Positions 23,101 through 33,073 of a stretch of DNA of 64,000 nucleotides are shown in pieces. The position numbers and the translations under genes were made by a program. How positions within the stretch are numbered: position 1 is the stretch's first letter; each line of letters opens with the position of its first letter. The stretch comes from Megalobrama amblycephala (lineage: Eukaryota > Chordata > Actinopteri > Cypriniformes > Xenocyprididae), in NCBI RefSeq assembly GCF_018812025.1, contig NC_063049.1, positions 31,870,447 to 31,934,446 of the forward strand, read 5' to 3'. The notes under the pieces were generated by a model. The model was not told the origin of the DNA and did no database searches. It was given only the letters and a program-made list of their open reading frames with translations.

Positions 23101-25886
23101 TGTTATTGCTGGCGATGCAGGCCTAACTGAGCCATCAGATTTTATCAAAAATATCTTAATTTGTTTTCTGAAGATGAACGAAGGTCTTACGGGTGTGGAA
23201 CGACATGAGGGTGGGTAATAAATGACAGAATTTTAATTTTTGGGTGAACTAACCCTTTAAATATGCCAAGATGATAGTGGAATTTAGTATACTGCAGAGT
23301 TGCATACAGAAAAAAAATAATATGAAAACAGCAAGATATCTCATAAATACAAACTGATTTTTAAAAATGTGTATCCTGGTTGGGATCCAAACACCTCCAG
23401 CCTGTTTGTGTGTGGAGTGTATTCAGTGTAAAAATTCTAAAAACAAACCTAAAGACATGCAGCTAAATTAACTAACATACAAACACATACAGGTCAATTC
23501 TGCCTGACCTGGATTAGCTGCGATCAAAGCAGGTTTGGCTCTCGGTCACAACTACAGCTTTATTACTAATCAACCCCTGCTGGTGCCAAATGGCACAGGG
23601 AGGATTTCAAGCGTAATACACATTATCTCTCTAATGAATATGCTCAGTTTAACTGGGTACAGACTTATAGACAAACTCTCTCACTTTACTAAGTCTCCTC
23701 AGAATCTGTGGACTATATAGTAATATAGACTAGTCACTAGCAAATTCAGCTATGCTATCACAGGAAATAATTCATGATATAGAAATGTACTGTTTTACTG
23801 TATATTTGAGAAAATAAATATTAGAGAAGACTTTTTTCAAAAACAAACAAAACTTTTGAACAGTAGTGTAAATACATTAAAAAACTGTCATTTTTACACG
23901 TCAAAATTTCACACATGTATTTCACTACATTTCCTTGCCAGTGACCATTTTTTTTACTCAGTGCTCAGTGAGTGTTAATTTGACCCTGCTGGGACCCATG
24001 AGGAATCCCCAGAGTGAAAAGGAACATATAAACTATTCTGAGAGGGAGATATAGCACATAAAAAAAAATGAATAGAATGGCAATGAGAGAAAAGTATGAA
24101 TGTGGAGAACGTGGGAAATGTGTGAGTGGAACAGTGAGAAAAAGGGGCACAAAGAGGCTCAATGATGGATGGAAAACCAAAAGACCTAGAGGAAAATGAT
24201 CGAGGGAGAGGTAGAGGGATGGAAGGGAATGTGCAGTGAGGTGTGAAGCAGAAAACAGTGGAACTTTGTTACCCTCATGCACACACACTCAGCAATGCTT
24301 AGAGAAATTTTCCTCTCTCACTCTTTCTCTCTCTCACACTCCACAGGTGTACAGTTACCTTATCGGATCCATATTCCCACATTGTGTTTTGTTTGGCAGT
24401 TGCAGGAACATGGCTTCTTTTCCCAAGATATTTTTATTTAATGTCAAACTATTATGACAGCTCACTGCAGAATCATCCTCCATGTTGTTCATCATTTTGC
24501 CATGTGAACAGTCAAGATTTAAAGCAGCTGGTATTCAACTAGTTTTGATTTAGGACCCAGGTTTTACATTTATAGATCATCAAGTGGGAACCCAATGTAT
24601 TACATTAAAAAAAAGTAAAGAAAAATGTCAAACATTGAGATTTATTAAATTGCCATGCACTGTATAGGCCCATCAACATTCAAAATTATTAACAGAACAC
24701 AACACAAACCACATTGTCCTTGTTATATTTATCCTTGTACACTACCATTCAAAAGATTTTTTAAAGTCTCTTTTGCTCACCAAAGCTGTATATATTTGAT
24801 TATACAGTAAAACAGTAATATTGTGAAATATTAAAAAAAATTCACCTTCATTACTCCAGTCTTCAGTTTCACATGATCCTTCAGAAATCATTCTAATATG
24901 CTACCACAAAAACCCACCCCAAACTTTTGAATGGTAGTGTATGTCTGCATTTTGTTGTCAATATAGTTCTTTAAATGAAGAAATTAGGTTGCCTACTAAT
25001 TGCAAATAATTTCATGCTCTCATTTTGACTTTGTCAGGTTCAAGGTTCACGCTATTACCGCAGACATACCATTGCAAAGTTCTATCACCTTCCTCCTGAA
25101 GATCCTCCGGTCACTTCCCTTCCTCCACCAGAGCTGCCCCCTCCTCCACCTCCACCATACGGTCGCGGCCCTGCTTCCTATCGGAATCGCCGTTACCACC
25201 GGAACTCCTCGTGTTCGAGGAGCCAGACCCTTCCGTCTCCTGTCACACACGCCTCCAGGACATCTCCACCGACGCTGTGTGATCAGGAGGGCCGTGTGGA
25301 GAGGCTCCAGAGGGATGTGGAACTCTTTCGGGCTGGATGGACAGGCCACCGCACACAGTCCCTCTTTTCTCTGCCTACAGATGAGTCCCGCTCCTCGTGT
25401 GCCTCTCCGTCAAGCTTCCGTCCTCGCTGCTTCTCTTCCATGGCTGCTCCAATTTTCCGTGTCAATGTCGATACGCTAGTGGGAGCCGAGGAGACAGATG
25501 TGGACACGGGACAAACCATCAGCGGTAGCTCTGTGGACCTGTCGGTGGTCTCAGGTTATTCCCATCCACAGCTGAGGCCCCGTCGAAAGGCCCCAGCCCC
25601 ACGGCCCAAGTCTGCTCCTCCAATAGATGGAGGTCTTGACTTTTCTGAACTGACCTATAATAACACCTCCTTCTCTATAAGACAGACACCTGTGCCATTT
25701 AGAACACAGAGCGTCTCTGCAAAATCCACACCTTGTGTAGTACACAAACCCCAGCCAAAGAATGTGTGTGTCTCACAGCCGGATGCGTTGCAGAACAGAG
25801 GACAGCAGAACAGCAATGGTATCACAACAATAGATGACTGTAGTCAAGAAGGCACTGCGGAGGATGAGCAAGAATTTTATATCTGA
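6704..25886 (+). CDS. fam124a: FAM124A protein (4 exons, 565 aa)
   Basis: Exons 6704-6756, 9393-9424 (a 32-bp microexon), 20718-21481 and 25038-25886 join in phase; the stop is 25884-25886. Exon 1 ends in DSGAETGG and the microexon encodes [10 protein letters not shown], as in vertebrate FAM124A. Exon 3 carries the conserved core (residues about 29-283) with [56 protein letters not shown] and the NKILLQ ending. Exon 4 is proline-, serine- and arginine-rich and looks disordered, but keeps the landmarks ETDVDTG, DLSVVS and the terminal EFYI. The length is close to the human protein (about 546 aa). No signal peptide or membrane segment is seen. The molecular function of the family is poorly defined, and I assign none. 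Intron 2 (about 11.3 kb) is almost wholly transposon-derived. Confidence 0.93.
7545..7685. repeat. Right copy of the inverted repeat pair flanking fam124a exon 1
   Basis: This is the inverse complement of 5106-5245 with only a few differences, including a 2-bp insertion near the middle. It lies in intron 1, so exon 1 sits between two complementary segments about 2.3 kb apart. Confidence 0.8.
8225..8850. repeat. Family Y copy split by a younger MITE
   Basis: The left piece (aaaagtttgaggttggtagg) and the right piece (ttttgaaagaagtctct, then tgctcaagaaacatttctc) are consecutive parts of one family Y repeat, interrupted by the element at 8258-8534. Confidence 0.65.
8258..8534. repeat. MITE with ggtaacac ends, nested in a family Y copy
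   Basis: The left end ggtaacactttacaa and right end ttatagtgttacc are inverted. Further inside, gttcattagttaacta and ttaactaatgaacc are also inverted. The length is 277 bp and there is no coding capacity. Confidence 0.8.
10631..11403. repeat. Non-autonomous DNA element with aaaggtgcc ends (773 bp)
   Basis: The left end reads aaaggtgccctagaa and the right end ttctacggcacctt, which are inverted relatives. Internal cagtcggggtgtacgcccc is a signature I associate with a common cyprinid repeat. It lies in fam124a intron 2. Confidence 0.75.
12274..12372 (+). pseudogene. Relic N-terminal exon of a hAT transposase (BED finger start)
   Basis: An ATG-started frame of 32 codons contains [18 protein letters not shown], which fits the start of a BED zinc finger (ELVxKxxxxSxVWxxFGF) as in hAT transposases and ZBED proteins. 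The Cys and His zinc ligands that should follow are absent; the frame ends at TAG. It sits near the left end of the hAT-like element, where the transposase start would be expected. Confidence 0.6.
12519..13312. repeat. Nested element with gcgttccattcga inverted ends
   Basis: agctgcgttccattcga at the left is matched by tcgaatggaacgcacct at the right. Both ends are followed inward by related cgcagtg-containing sequence. It lies wholly inside the hAT-like element. Confidence 0.6.
12871..12914. repeat. (AAAAT)n microsatellite
   Basis: About eight tandem AAAAT units. Confidence 0.95.
13645..13842. repeat. Palindromic MITE nested in the hAT-like element
   Basis: The left arm ctcaactccagtcctcggga is complementary to tcccgaggactggagttgag at the right; the arms are about 60 bases and nearly perfect. 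It belongs to the same family as the hairpin at 383-577. Confidence 0.85.
15644..16827 (+). mobile_element. Degenerate Tc1-like transposon (1184 bp) at a TA site
   Basis: The terminal inverted repeats start caccgatcaggcataacatt at the left and end aatgttatgcctgatcgatg at the right. TA dinucleotides flank both ends (15642-15643 and 16828-16829), as expected of Tc1/mariner insertion. It carries the broken transposase described separately and lies in fam124a intron 2. Confidence 0.9.
15792..16790 (+). pseudogene. Frameshifted Tc1 transposase
   Basis: The N-terminal helix-turn-helix half is readable from ATG 15792 ([14 protein letters not shown], then [16 protein letters not shown]) up to the first catalytic Asp ([15 protein letters not shown]). 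The frame then shifts near 16300-16315; the next piece ([14 protein letters not shown], then [10 protein letters not shown] with the second Asp) reads in another frame and stops at about 16540. The third catalytic block ([11 protein letters not shown]) is near 16598 and shows further frame disruption. A short duplication of ctgctaacatcttg lies near 16675-16705. No intact transposase can be made. Confidence 0.85.
17062..17117. repeat. (GT)n microsatellite
   Basis: About 28 GT units. The apparent CVCVCV reading frames here come only from this repeat. Confidence 0.97.
17497..17813. repeat. Family Y palindrome, short copy
   Basis: The left end acagtacagttcaaaagttt and the right end aaacttttggactgtactgt are inverted. 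The interior matches the 5264-6204 copy closely. Confidence 0.8.
17961..18420. repeat. Repeat with a ttaaagggatagttcaccca end
   Basis: The left end is the same type as in the family Z and related elements (ttaaaggg.tagttcaccc), followed by atttactcaccctcaagcca. No matching right end is visible before the next Tc1 element, so it is a truncated copy. Confidence 0.55.
18750..20343 (+). mobile_element. Nearly intact Tc1-like transposon (1594 bp) at a TA site
   Basis: The terminal inverted repeats begin caaacccgattccaaaaaag and end in the complement (cgtttttggaatcgggtttg). TA flanks both ends (18748-18749 and 20344-20345). The second half of each end (gtgtccca with ttgtgaataaa) is also inverted. 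It contains an almost complete DD34E transposase frame and lies in fam124a intron 2. Confidence 0.92.
19102..20124 (+). pseudogene. Tc1-like DD34E transposase with two early stop codons
   Basis: From ATG 19102 a single frame reads through the paired-type DNA-binding region ([32 protein letters not shown]) and the complete catalytic core: WSDKSKFEV (first Asp), [10 protein letters not shown] (second Asp) and [11 protein letters not shown] (Glu), with 34 residues between the second Asp and the Glu. It ends at TAA 20122-20124. TGA codons at 19114-19116 and 19138-19140 are the only breaks seen. The rest stays open for over 300 codons, which suggests recent inactivation. An internal start would drop the N-terminal helix-turn-helix. 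Confidence 0.88.
20369..20600. repeat. Interspersed repeat shared with 36050-36340
   Basis: Features such as catttagtccggttaaaccc, caaccgatggat.gaacca and cagtacagaagaaaagat recur, in inverse order in part, at 36050-36340. The copies look like halves of a palindromic non-autonomous element. Weak reading frames sharing SFSPVKP arise from this similarity. Confidence 0.5.
20626..20653. repeat. (TTAA)n simple repeat
   Basis: Tandem ATTA/TTAA units lie about 65 bases upstream of the fam124a exon 3 acceptor. Confidence 0.85.
21654..22015 (+). repeat. Candidate solo LTR
   Basis: The segment begins tgttggaaaatgatg and ends atccaaca, giving the TG...CA ends with short inverted tips usual for LTRs. 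It holds a TATA-like gtatatataccgc near 21767 and an AATAAA near 21980 in the right order. No second copy or internal retroviral-type genes are seen nearby, and I could not find a clean target duplication. Confidence 0.45.
22746..23260. repeat. Family Z palindromic MITE in fam124a intron 3
   Basis: The ends are ggtttagtttacccaaaaat and tttttgggtgaactaaccct. The arms are complementary with decay; the interior shares aagatgaacgaaggtcttac with the other copies. Confidence 0.8.
23390..23720. other. Non-repeat block in fam124a intron 3, candidate conserved element
   Basis: This roughly 330-base block lacks the signatures of any repeat family seen elsewhere in the window and has balanced composition (e.g. 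ctgcctgacctggattagct; ctggtgccaaatggcacagg). No convincing exon is present. Its intronic position between degraded repeats makes it a candidate regulatory element. Confidence 0.3.
24739..24942. repeat. Family Y, internally deleted copy
   Basis: The ends are acactaccattcaaaagatt and aaacttttgaatggtagtgt, enclosing only about 200 bases of the usual interior. Confidence 0.75.
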
Positions 25887-25996
25887 CACGTGCAGGACAC
25901 TCATCTCATAAACATGTATGCAGGCATTTGGGTAAGAAGAGGGAGATTTTGATGTCTTTTATAATTGTTAGCTGAGTATTTAAATGTGGAAAACCC

Positions 25997-26367
25997 TTAA
26001 AGTGAAAGATCAGCTTAAAATGAAAAAATCTCATTTACTCATCCTAATGTCGTTCCAAACCCATAAGACTTTGGTTCATCTCCGAAACACAAAGTAAGAT
26101 ATTTTAATGAAACCTGAGATGTTTCTGTCCCTTCCATTGAAGGTCCAGGTGACCAAAAGATCTAAAAGGTCACAAAGGGAAGAGATACAATCAATTTATA
26201 TGAACAGATTTAATTGAAGCTTTTCTTTGCATCTAAACAATGAACGACATGCATAGAGCACATTAAATATGTCGCAGTGGAGGGACAGTAGGAAAGTCTT
26301 GTGACTTTGGAATGACATGAGGACAAATAAATTATGACAGCATTTTTGGGTGAATTATCCATTTTAA
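25997..26367. repeat. Degraded palindromic MITE in the fam124a 3' region
   Basis: The left end resembles the ttaaag...caccc type. The right end is tttttgggtgaattatccat. Internal cctaatgtcgttccaaaccc is typical of the family. It probably lies within the fam124a 3' UTR. Confidence 0.65.
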
Positions 26368-26451
26368 AAGCTTTGTTCTATAGCAAATATGTTTTATTAG
26401 CAACAGGCCATGCTTAACAATGTGCATTCATAATGAATGACTTCAAGACTT

Positions 26452-26457
26452 AATAAA
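26452..26457 (+). terminator. Candidate polyadenylation signal of fam124a
   Basis: AATAAA lies 566 bases after the stop codon. Further AATAAA motifs near 26555 and 26861 are alternatives. Confidence 0.4.
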
Positions 26458-26564
26458 ACTGGCTTTTATTTGTTGTATGTGGTGATATTCTGTAGTATTT
26501 CATAATAGTTGTAATAACAAAAGAGCAATTGCTTATGTCAGAGAACTCAATGAAGAATAAAACT

Positions 26565-26578
26565 CTGCCACCTGGTGG
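26565..26578 (-). promoter_or_regulatory. CTCF-like motif downstream of fam124a
   Basis: ctgccacctggtgg reads ccaccaggtggcag on the minus strand, a strong match to the CTCF core. It is outside the recognised repeats, close to the 3' end of fam124a. Confidence 0.4.
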
Positions 26579-27479
26579 TTGAACATGGCAAATACACAGG
26601 TGCTAGACACTTGTATTATGCCACATCACAACATTATTAGAGAAAATATTAACTTCTCTACTATCTGTACAGTTTCACTATTTGTTCTGTATAAGAGTTT
26701 AGGAAATTGTTTTGTTTCTGGCCTGAATGTAATGCTTTACATTATTATGCATTTTAAATTATATGTAAATACTTTGTTTTAAATACCTCTGTCAGTGACC
26801 GAGATTTCATTAGAATGACTTCTGTGCAAAATATCAATGATTATATGGATAGACAAGAAAAATAAATCAAGGAATTCATTAATGTCTGTGTTTACAAATA
26901 TAAAGTAATTATAATCTTTGTCATTTCATGGTGTGAATTACTTGCTATTGATGTGATGTAATAAAACCAAATAATTGTTATGTTTATTATTGGGGTTAGC
27001 AGCTGTTTTCTGGAGAAAATAATAAATAAATTGTGGGAAGTTGCTACTTCTACTACGATTGGTCCTGTTATAAATTATTTAGAAATTCTTTATCTAAATT
27101 TATTGCATGTTATCCCTAATGTGTCCAATATGTTCATCTGGTAAAACACAGGAAACAAGATATATACTTCATGGTAAAGAAATATGTATGCCTGTTAATC
27201 ATTATTAGCTAATATTACACAATATGATCTGATTCAAATACTGGTTGCAAATGTGATTATTGAGTCATGTAAAAAAGTGACTAATTTCTCATGTATCCCT
27301 TTTATTTCATCCACCCCTGTACATTTCTTTTTTTCTTTTAAACAAAAGTTCAAGTATTTTAATTAAGTGAATTTTCATCTCACAGTTCTTTCAAAGCATG
27401 GTTCAATGTAGGGTCAAAGGTCAAAGATGTTTTCAACAGTCCACACCTTAATATTTCAGTACATTCATGTAACCTGTAA

Positions 27480-27720
27480 CAAGATAGACATGCCCGGGTT
27501 TCGTCCTTGTGAGTTGCCCCTCTCTCAGTGCCAGAACACCCCCCCTCCCCCAACTAATCCCATGAGCGTACCTGGCACATCGCTACGGCGATACCGGCTC
27601 TCAGTGCTACCGCGCTCCGGCACTGGACTGGGAATCTGTTAATCCGGTCCAGCAGCCACAGAGCTATGGAAATAGGGCAGGAGAGGTGAACGACAGAGAG
27701 CACTCACCAAATATCACAGA
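27480..27720. other. GC-rich unexplained block between fam124a and serpine3
   Basis: This block is much richer in GC than its AT-rich surroundings (tacctggcacatcgctacgg; ctaccgcgctccggcactgg). Neither strand offers a clear ATG-started gene. The minus strand has an open stretch with PSPVPERGSTESRYRRSDVP that ends at a stop, which could be a terminal exon or exon relic. I do not recognise it. Confidence 0.3.
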
Positions 27721-27837
27721 GCTTCAGTTCCAGCACACAAATCTCGGACAGACCCTGCTAGAACATAAGTGACTTCTAATAAAGTCAGTTCCCATGAAGC
27801 AGTTGTGGATTAAACATGTGGGATCACACAAGGTTAC

Positions 27838-28335
27838 AATGCCAGAATAATCAGTCAAGAATAATTATAATCATAATCATCATCATCATTATTATTACTA
27901 CTAATACTACTACTATTAACATATTACCTACTATCACTATTACTACTACTGCTACTACTAATAATAACCCATTACCTACTATTAAATTCTAATATACATT
28001 AATAATAATCATAATTATTGTTATTTATCATACATAACACTTTATTTTACAGTGCCATAGTTACACGTTGCTACATGTACTTACTATAGTAATAACAGTA
28101 AATTATGCATAATTACAAGTAACTAATTTGTTAAGTTATTAGTTGTAGTAATAGTGCTGAAATACAATAATTTTATAATAATTACTAGTATGAATATTAA
28201 TATACAGTTATTAATAACAGAATAATAATGCACTAATAATAATGTTATAATTATTAATAGTTATCATTATTATTAGTAGTAGCAGTGCTCAAATATAATA
28301 ATTTTATTATAATAATTACTAGTATGAATATGTTT
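27838..28335. repeat. AT-rich low-complexity tract with imperfect ATT/ACT trinucleotides
   Basis: Mixed runs of ATT, ACT and AAT units without long perfect arrays. No coding potential seen. Confidence 0.7.
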
Positions 28336-28435
28336 AATATCAGTTAGACTCCATCAAATGCACACTTCAGAATCTTAGCGGAAGTAGTAGGTCATCCGGG
28401 GACTTTTCACCTACTGTTTTTCAAATACGCTGTGT

Positions 28436-29690
28436 CCCAATTCAGAGGCTGCATCCTTCGAAGGCCGCAAAGGTCGGACCGAGCATTATTAAAGGTCCCG
28501 TTCTTCGTGATCCCATGTTTCAAACTTTAGTTAGTGTGTAATGTTGTTGTTAGAGTATAAATAAAATCTGTAAAAATTTTAAAGCTCAAAGTTCAATGCC
28601 AAGCGAGATATTTTATTTAACAGAAGTCGCCTACATCGAACGGCCAGTTTGGACTACATCCCTCTACTTCCTTCTTTAATGACGTCACTAAAACAGTTTT
28701 TTGACTAACCTCCGCCCACAGGAATACACAAGAGTTGCGTTTGTAGAGTGTGTTTGTCGCCATGTCGTCGAAACGCTGTTATTTTCATCCCGCAGTCCAA
28801 TCACCGGGTCTGATTCCGGCTCAAATTTATAGGTTAAAATTAAAGACATGTTTACAATAACACTGAGCGCGTGCATCTCCACGTTATGGTAAGAGGCGTG
28901 ACTTTTCCGGGCACGGTGCGCTCAGAGCTGTCGAATCACAACACAGGAACTCGTTACGTATTTCTGAAGGAGGGACTTCATAGAACAAGGAAGTCATCAG
29001 CCCGTTTTTATGACAGTGGAAACAGCGGTATACAGATAAGTAAATTATGTGAAAAATACTGTGTTTTTTTACACGCGAAACATGAACACATGTTATATCG
29101 CACACTATAAACACAATCAAAGCTTCAAAAAACCACGAAAAACGGGACCTTTAAATGGGACGGCCTAGCCTATGGGTTTTTTTTTTTTTGTCGCCTCTAG
29201 CAAATGTGACAGCTGCCATTGATGAGTGGCAGTAACGTTTGTACTGGACTTTTTAAAAGTTATATTAAACTGACTGAAAACAAAACAGGGTTCGAACTGT
29301 CTAAATATATGTTCACCATGGTCCATTTCTGTCTATAATAAAGAGTATAAACTATATGTAATCTCATCTTAAGTCAACTTTTGAATGACTTAAAGGTTTT
29401 TCTTATTTTCTTTTTACATTTGTATCATTTGAGTAAGCTGAAACCCAATACTTGCATTTAAAAGTGTAATTCGGCATTTTCTCTCAAAAAAAAAATTGTG
29501 TCGTCACTGGCGTGCAATGAATTCTGGAGGCAAGGCCGTGAAGGATACATCTGTTGTATTCTTTATTGCACGGGAAATGAAGGATGCATTTGGAGGCTGC
29601 ATTTGAAGGAGATTTCGAATTGGGACAGCCTTCGTCACACCGCTGTGATGCAATCAGCCTTCGAAGGATGCAGCCTCTGAATTGGAAGCA
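28436..29690. repeat. DNA element with ccaattcagaggctgcatcc ends, carrying a nested element
   Basis: The left end (from 28436) and right end (gatgcagcctctgaattgg, up to 29690) are inverted. A partial third copy (gaattgggacagccttcg) lies at 29616-29634. A second element, with ends aaaggtcccgttctt and aaacgggaccttt, occupies about 28491-29153 inside it. Confidence 0.75.
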
Positions 29691-30884
29691 GCTACTCTTT
29701 TGCCGTACTGTTTTTTTTTTTTGCATACTATGTAGTAGGGAAGTATTCGATTTCGGATTCAGCATAGAGTGTTTTTGCTGCGGTGAGCAATGTAGCCAGT
29801 CACAGACAAGTTTGTTGATCTCTTGAATGCAATGGCCAATCAGGGGTGTTTAATTTAGTCAGAATCCACTCACAGGTTTTTGTTTAGTGCCGAGTTCTGC
29901 ACATTCGCGAATGTAAATAAGACACAATGTAAATAAGTTGCAGTGTAAATTTGTGCAGTGTAGACAACTTCATTGATTATAACGGAACTTTGTGAGATCG
30001 CGATGAACTGAGAAAAGTGACAACTTTTAGTGATTATAAAGTGCTTTCTAGGCCAATTACATGCTGAAAATGTTCAGAAGTGACATTCACATATAAATGC
30101 AGGATTCATTCTCGAAATTGCAGTGATTGACACATAGCACGGGACAAAAATGTCAAAGTAGATAGCCTACACATTAAGAAATAAATGCAGACTAAGAGAT
30201 TGATAGAAAAATATTTGAATTTCCATATCAATATATTTGAAATTCTATTCCAAATTATGGAATTACTTGTAAATAATCTTAAATGTCTCACTGTGCATTT
30301 CTATTCTTGCTGGAGCCGTTGCTTACACATTAAATCTGCACTTCACTTATTTCAGAAGCACCCTCAGTGATTTGATTCTGAATTGGGCCTGGTTAATACA
30401 CATATTTCATATAAATATAGCTACATATTTCATATTTAATAACAGTAATAATTATAGATACATGATGATGATTAGGATTGTTGTTGTTGTTGTTATTGAA
30501 TGTTTTATGATCATAATATTTTTGTGCTTGTTGTTAATTTGTCATTATTATGATCATCACCACCATCATCATACTAATATATTAACAATTAAATAAGACA
30601 ATAATGCAAACACAGAGCCTGTGTCTCTCCCACTTGCCCCTGCCTCTATCTATTTGCAATCCTTCTCCACAACATATTAATTGTGAGAATGTAATGCTGA
30701 AATTATATGTCCAGGCAGTATATGTCAAACACTGATATTACTCCCATTAGGATTGCCTAGTTGTAACTTTTTCATAAAGGACTAAAGAGAGTGTAAAAAT
30801 TGTAACATTTAAGGCATATTTTTCAAGCTTTTAATGTTTTAGTCCATCAATAGCCTATTTGGCCCATGAGCAAACCTTCTGTAT

Positions 30885-31298
30885 TCAAAAAATGTTTTCA
30901 TAGCTAATTTTAAATATCTGACCTTCAAGATGAAAGAGGAGTTGTTTACTTCGGCAGCCATTCCTTTGGGTGCATTGTCCTTGCTCAAGTGACCGTGACT
31001 TTCCCATCATCGTTTCCCATCTTAAAAATTCAAATTCCATGGACGGAATACTGGAATTAAAGAATCTGTCTTCTCTACTGACTGCTGCCAAGTTGGCTGT
31101 ACTAATTAACATGCCTTCTGATGGGCACAATCCAAATACCTGATGCTTACTGATCATTTCCCGGTTGCAATTTACCATGGGAAAATGTGTCTTCAATCCA
31201 TTAGGGTCATTTATGGAAACTCCAATTATGGTGATCTGACTTTGACAATGTGAAAATACAATAGTTAAATATAACAATTTCTGAATGTTATAATGCAA
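30885..31298. other. Non-repeat block with a 137-codon minus-strand frame
   Basis: The block lacks the repeat signatures of the window. The minus strand is open for 137 codons (30885-31298), but the product (for example CPSEGMLISTANLAAVSRED) matches no family I know and there are no convincing flanking splice sites. A conserved non-coding element is at least as likely as a gene; a homeodomain-type TAATTA lies near 31105. Confidence 0.3.
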
Positions 31299-31341
31299 AC
31301 AGGATTGTTTAAAAATATAAAAAGATTTTCATGTTAGTGAC

Positions 31342-31725
31342 CCTGTTCAAAAGTTTAGGGTCAGTAAGATTTTTTTTAAAGAAATTAATACTTTTATTCA
31401 GCATTAAATTGAACAAAATTGACATTAAAAAACTATATTTTTTACAAAAAAAAAAAAAAAAAAAAAAATCAAATATATGTTATTCTTTTGAAATCAAATA
31501 AACTTTATTAATCAAAGAATCCTGAAAAATATATGTATATTGGCTACCACAAGGATATTAAGAAGCACAACCGTTTTCAATTGATAATAAAAAGAAATGT
31601 TTCATGAGCACCAATTCAGCATATTAGAATAATACTGTATTTTGATCCAATAAACACTCTTGGTGAGCATAACAAACGTATTTCAAAAACATAAAAAAAA
31701 AAACCCTTAACCATCCAAACTTTTG
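31342..31725. repeat. Family Y copy upstream of serpine3
   Basis: The left end is ttcaaaagtttagggtcagt and the right end is ccaaacttttgtt; the interior has a long A run and tcagcatattagaataatac, all family Y features. Confidence 0.7.
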
Positions 31726-32008
31726 TTAAAAATAAACAATTCAAAATAGGTTCGAAGTGTTTAAAAATAGCAAACATAACTGGTTAGACAAATGGCCAAG
31801 CACATGCAGATGTTACCAGTATGGTAAAACCTCATAACCTGCATTACATGAGAATATTAAACATTGCATCTCATGCAGAAATGCTGATGCAGCATGTTTA
31901 CCGTGAGTTTCTGTGTGATGGCATTTTTTCACTCTATCAAAAGAATAAGCTGCTTGTGTAATGACTTCCTCTCTTTATTGTGTGTGTGTGCGTGTATGCG
32001 CGTGCGCG

Positions 32009-32255
32009 CGCGCGCGCGCCTTCTTCTCGAGTGCGGATTTGTTGGTCGGGCACATGCCTCCCTCTGCCTGGCTCCTTATAGTGCCGGGCGGGAGGCAGGA
32101 ATTCTGACCGAGTGGTACGGACATCGCCGCCAGAGACCACAAACACGGAGCTCTCCCTTTAAACAAGGTCTCATGATCGACAGCTCTTTCAATCAGTTAT
32201 CCTGGCGTGGAGGATCAGGGAGAACGCACGTCCTCCTACAATTTAAGCAAAGCGC
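32009..32255 (+). promoter_or_regulatory. Possible serpine3 promoter and non-coding first exon
   Basis: This block is CpG-rich compared with its neighbours and starts at a GT/GC alternating run (gtgcgcgcgcgcgcgc). A good donor (cgtgag at 32255-32260, read c|gtgagt) could end a non-coding exon that joins the acceptor at 33055-33056, just upstream of the serpine3 ATG. This is inference only. Confidence 0.35.
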
Positions 32256-32533
32256 GTGAGTGACAGTGACAGTGGAGCTGAACATCAGTAGAAGAACCGG
32301 AGCAGCTGACACTCAAGGAATCTACAGAGGACGAGCCGGCATGTACGAAGATTTCTTAAATATTTTAATTCAGTTATATACTTTTAATTAAATAGATTTT
32401 GATATTCTGTTTAAATGTAATAAAGATTTCTGTTCAGATAAATAACTATTTCTGTATTGTGGTTCACCCTGTGTAAATCACTGCAATTTTTCATTGCATT
32501 AATTTTGTTTTAATTCATATGAATGCTGTGGAC

Positions 32534-32822
32534 TTAAAGGGATAGTTCATCCAAATATGACAATTTTCATCATTTACTCACCCTCATTTTGTTCCAAACC
32601 TGCCAAACATTATATATAAACATTATAGAAGATATTTTGAGAAATGTTTCAGTAGGCCTATTTGTTTGTCTATACATTGGAAATCAATGGTCTTCAAAAC
32701 GGTTTTGTTACCAACAATCTTCAAAATATCTTGGTTTGTGTTCTGCAGAAGAAAGTCATAGAGTTTTGGAATGGCATGAGGGTGAGTAAAGGATGTCAGA
32801 ATTTAAGATTAACCAACTTAAA
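32534..32822. repeat. Short family Z-like MITE
   Basis: The left end is ttaaagggatagttcatcca and the right side has gaatggcatgagggtgagta, then gattaaccaacttaa. It lies between the putative serpine3 5' exon and the coding start. Confidence 0.65.
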
Positions 32823-33073
32823 GCTTACAGAGTTGAGCTGCTAAAAAAAGTGGCCGATAGTGGAAATGTATTTTTCATTGATCGTCATCATTATAAAAAC
32901 ACTTTAAAAAAATCATTGAACAGCTCTTTCAGCTTACAGCCTGGCTGAAATATACCAAATAATTTCACCAAATTATACATTATGCTGTGTTTATGCATTA
33001 TGCATTATGCATGCAAATTTAGTAGTAACTTTTTCCAGTGTATGTAATGTTTGCAGATTTTGACCTGTTGATC

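Noticed and set aside
24000..24288. 107-codon minus-strand frame rich in Leu, Phe and Ser
   Set aside because: It comes from an A/G-rich low-complexity tract on the + strand and has no domain features.
32500..32850. Frames of 60-66 codons upstream of serpine3, considered as an upstream coding exon
   Set aside because: They lie in a family Z-like repeat and lack serpin or signal-peptide features.
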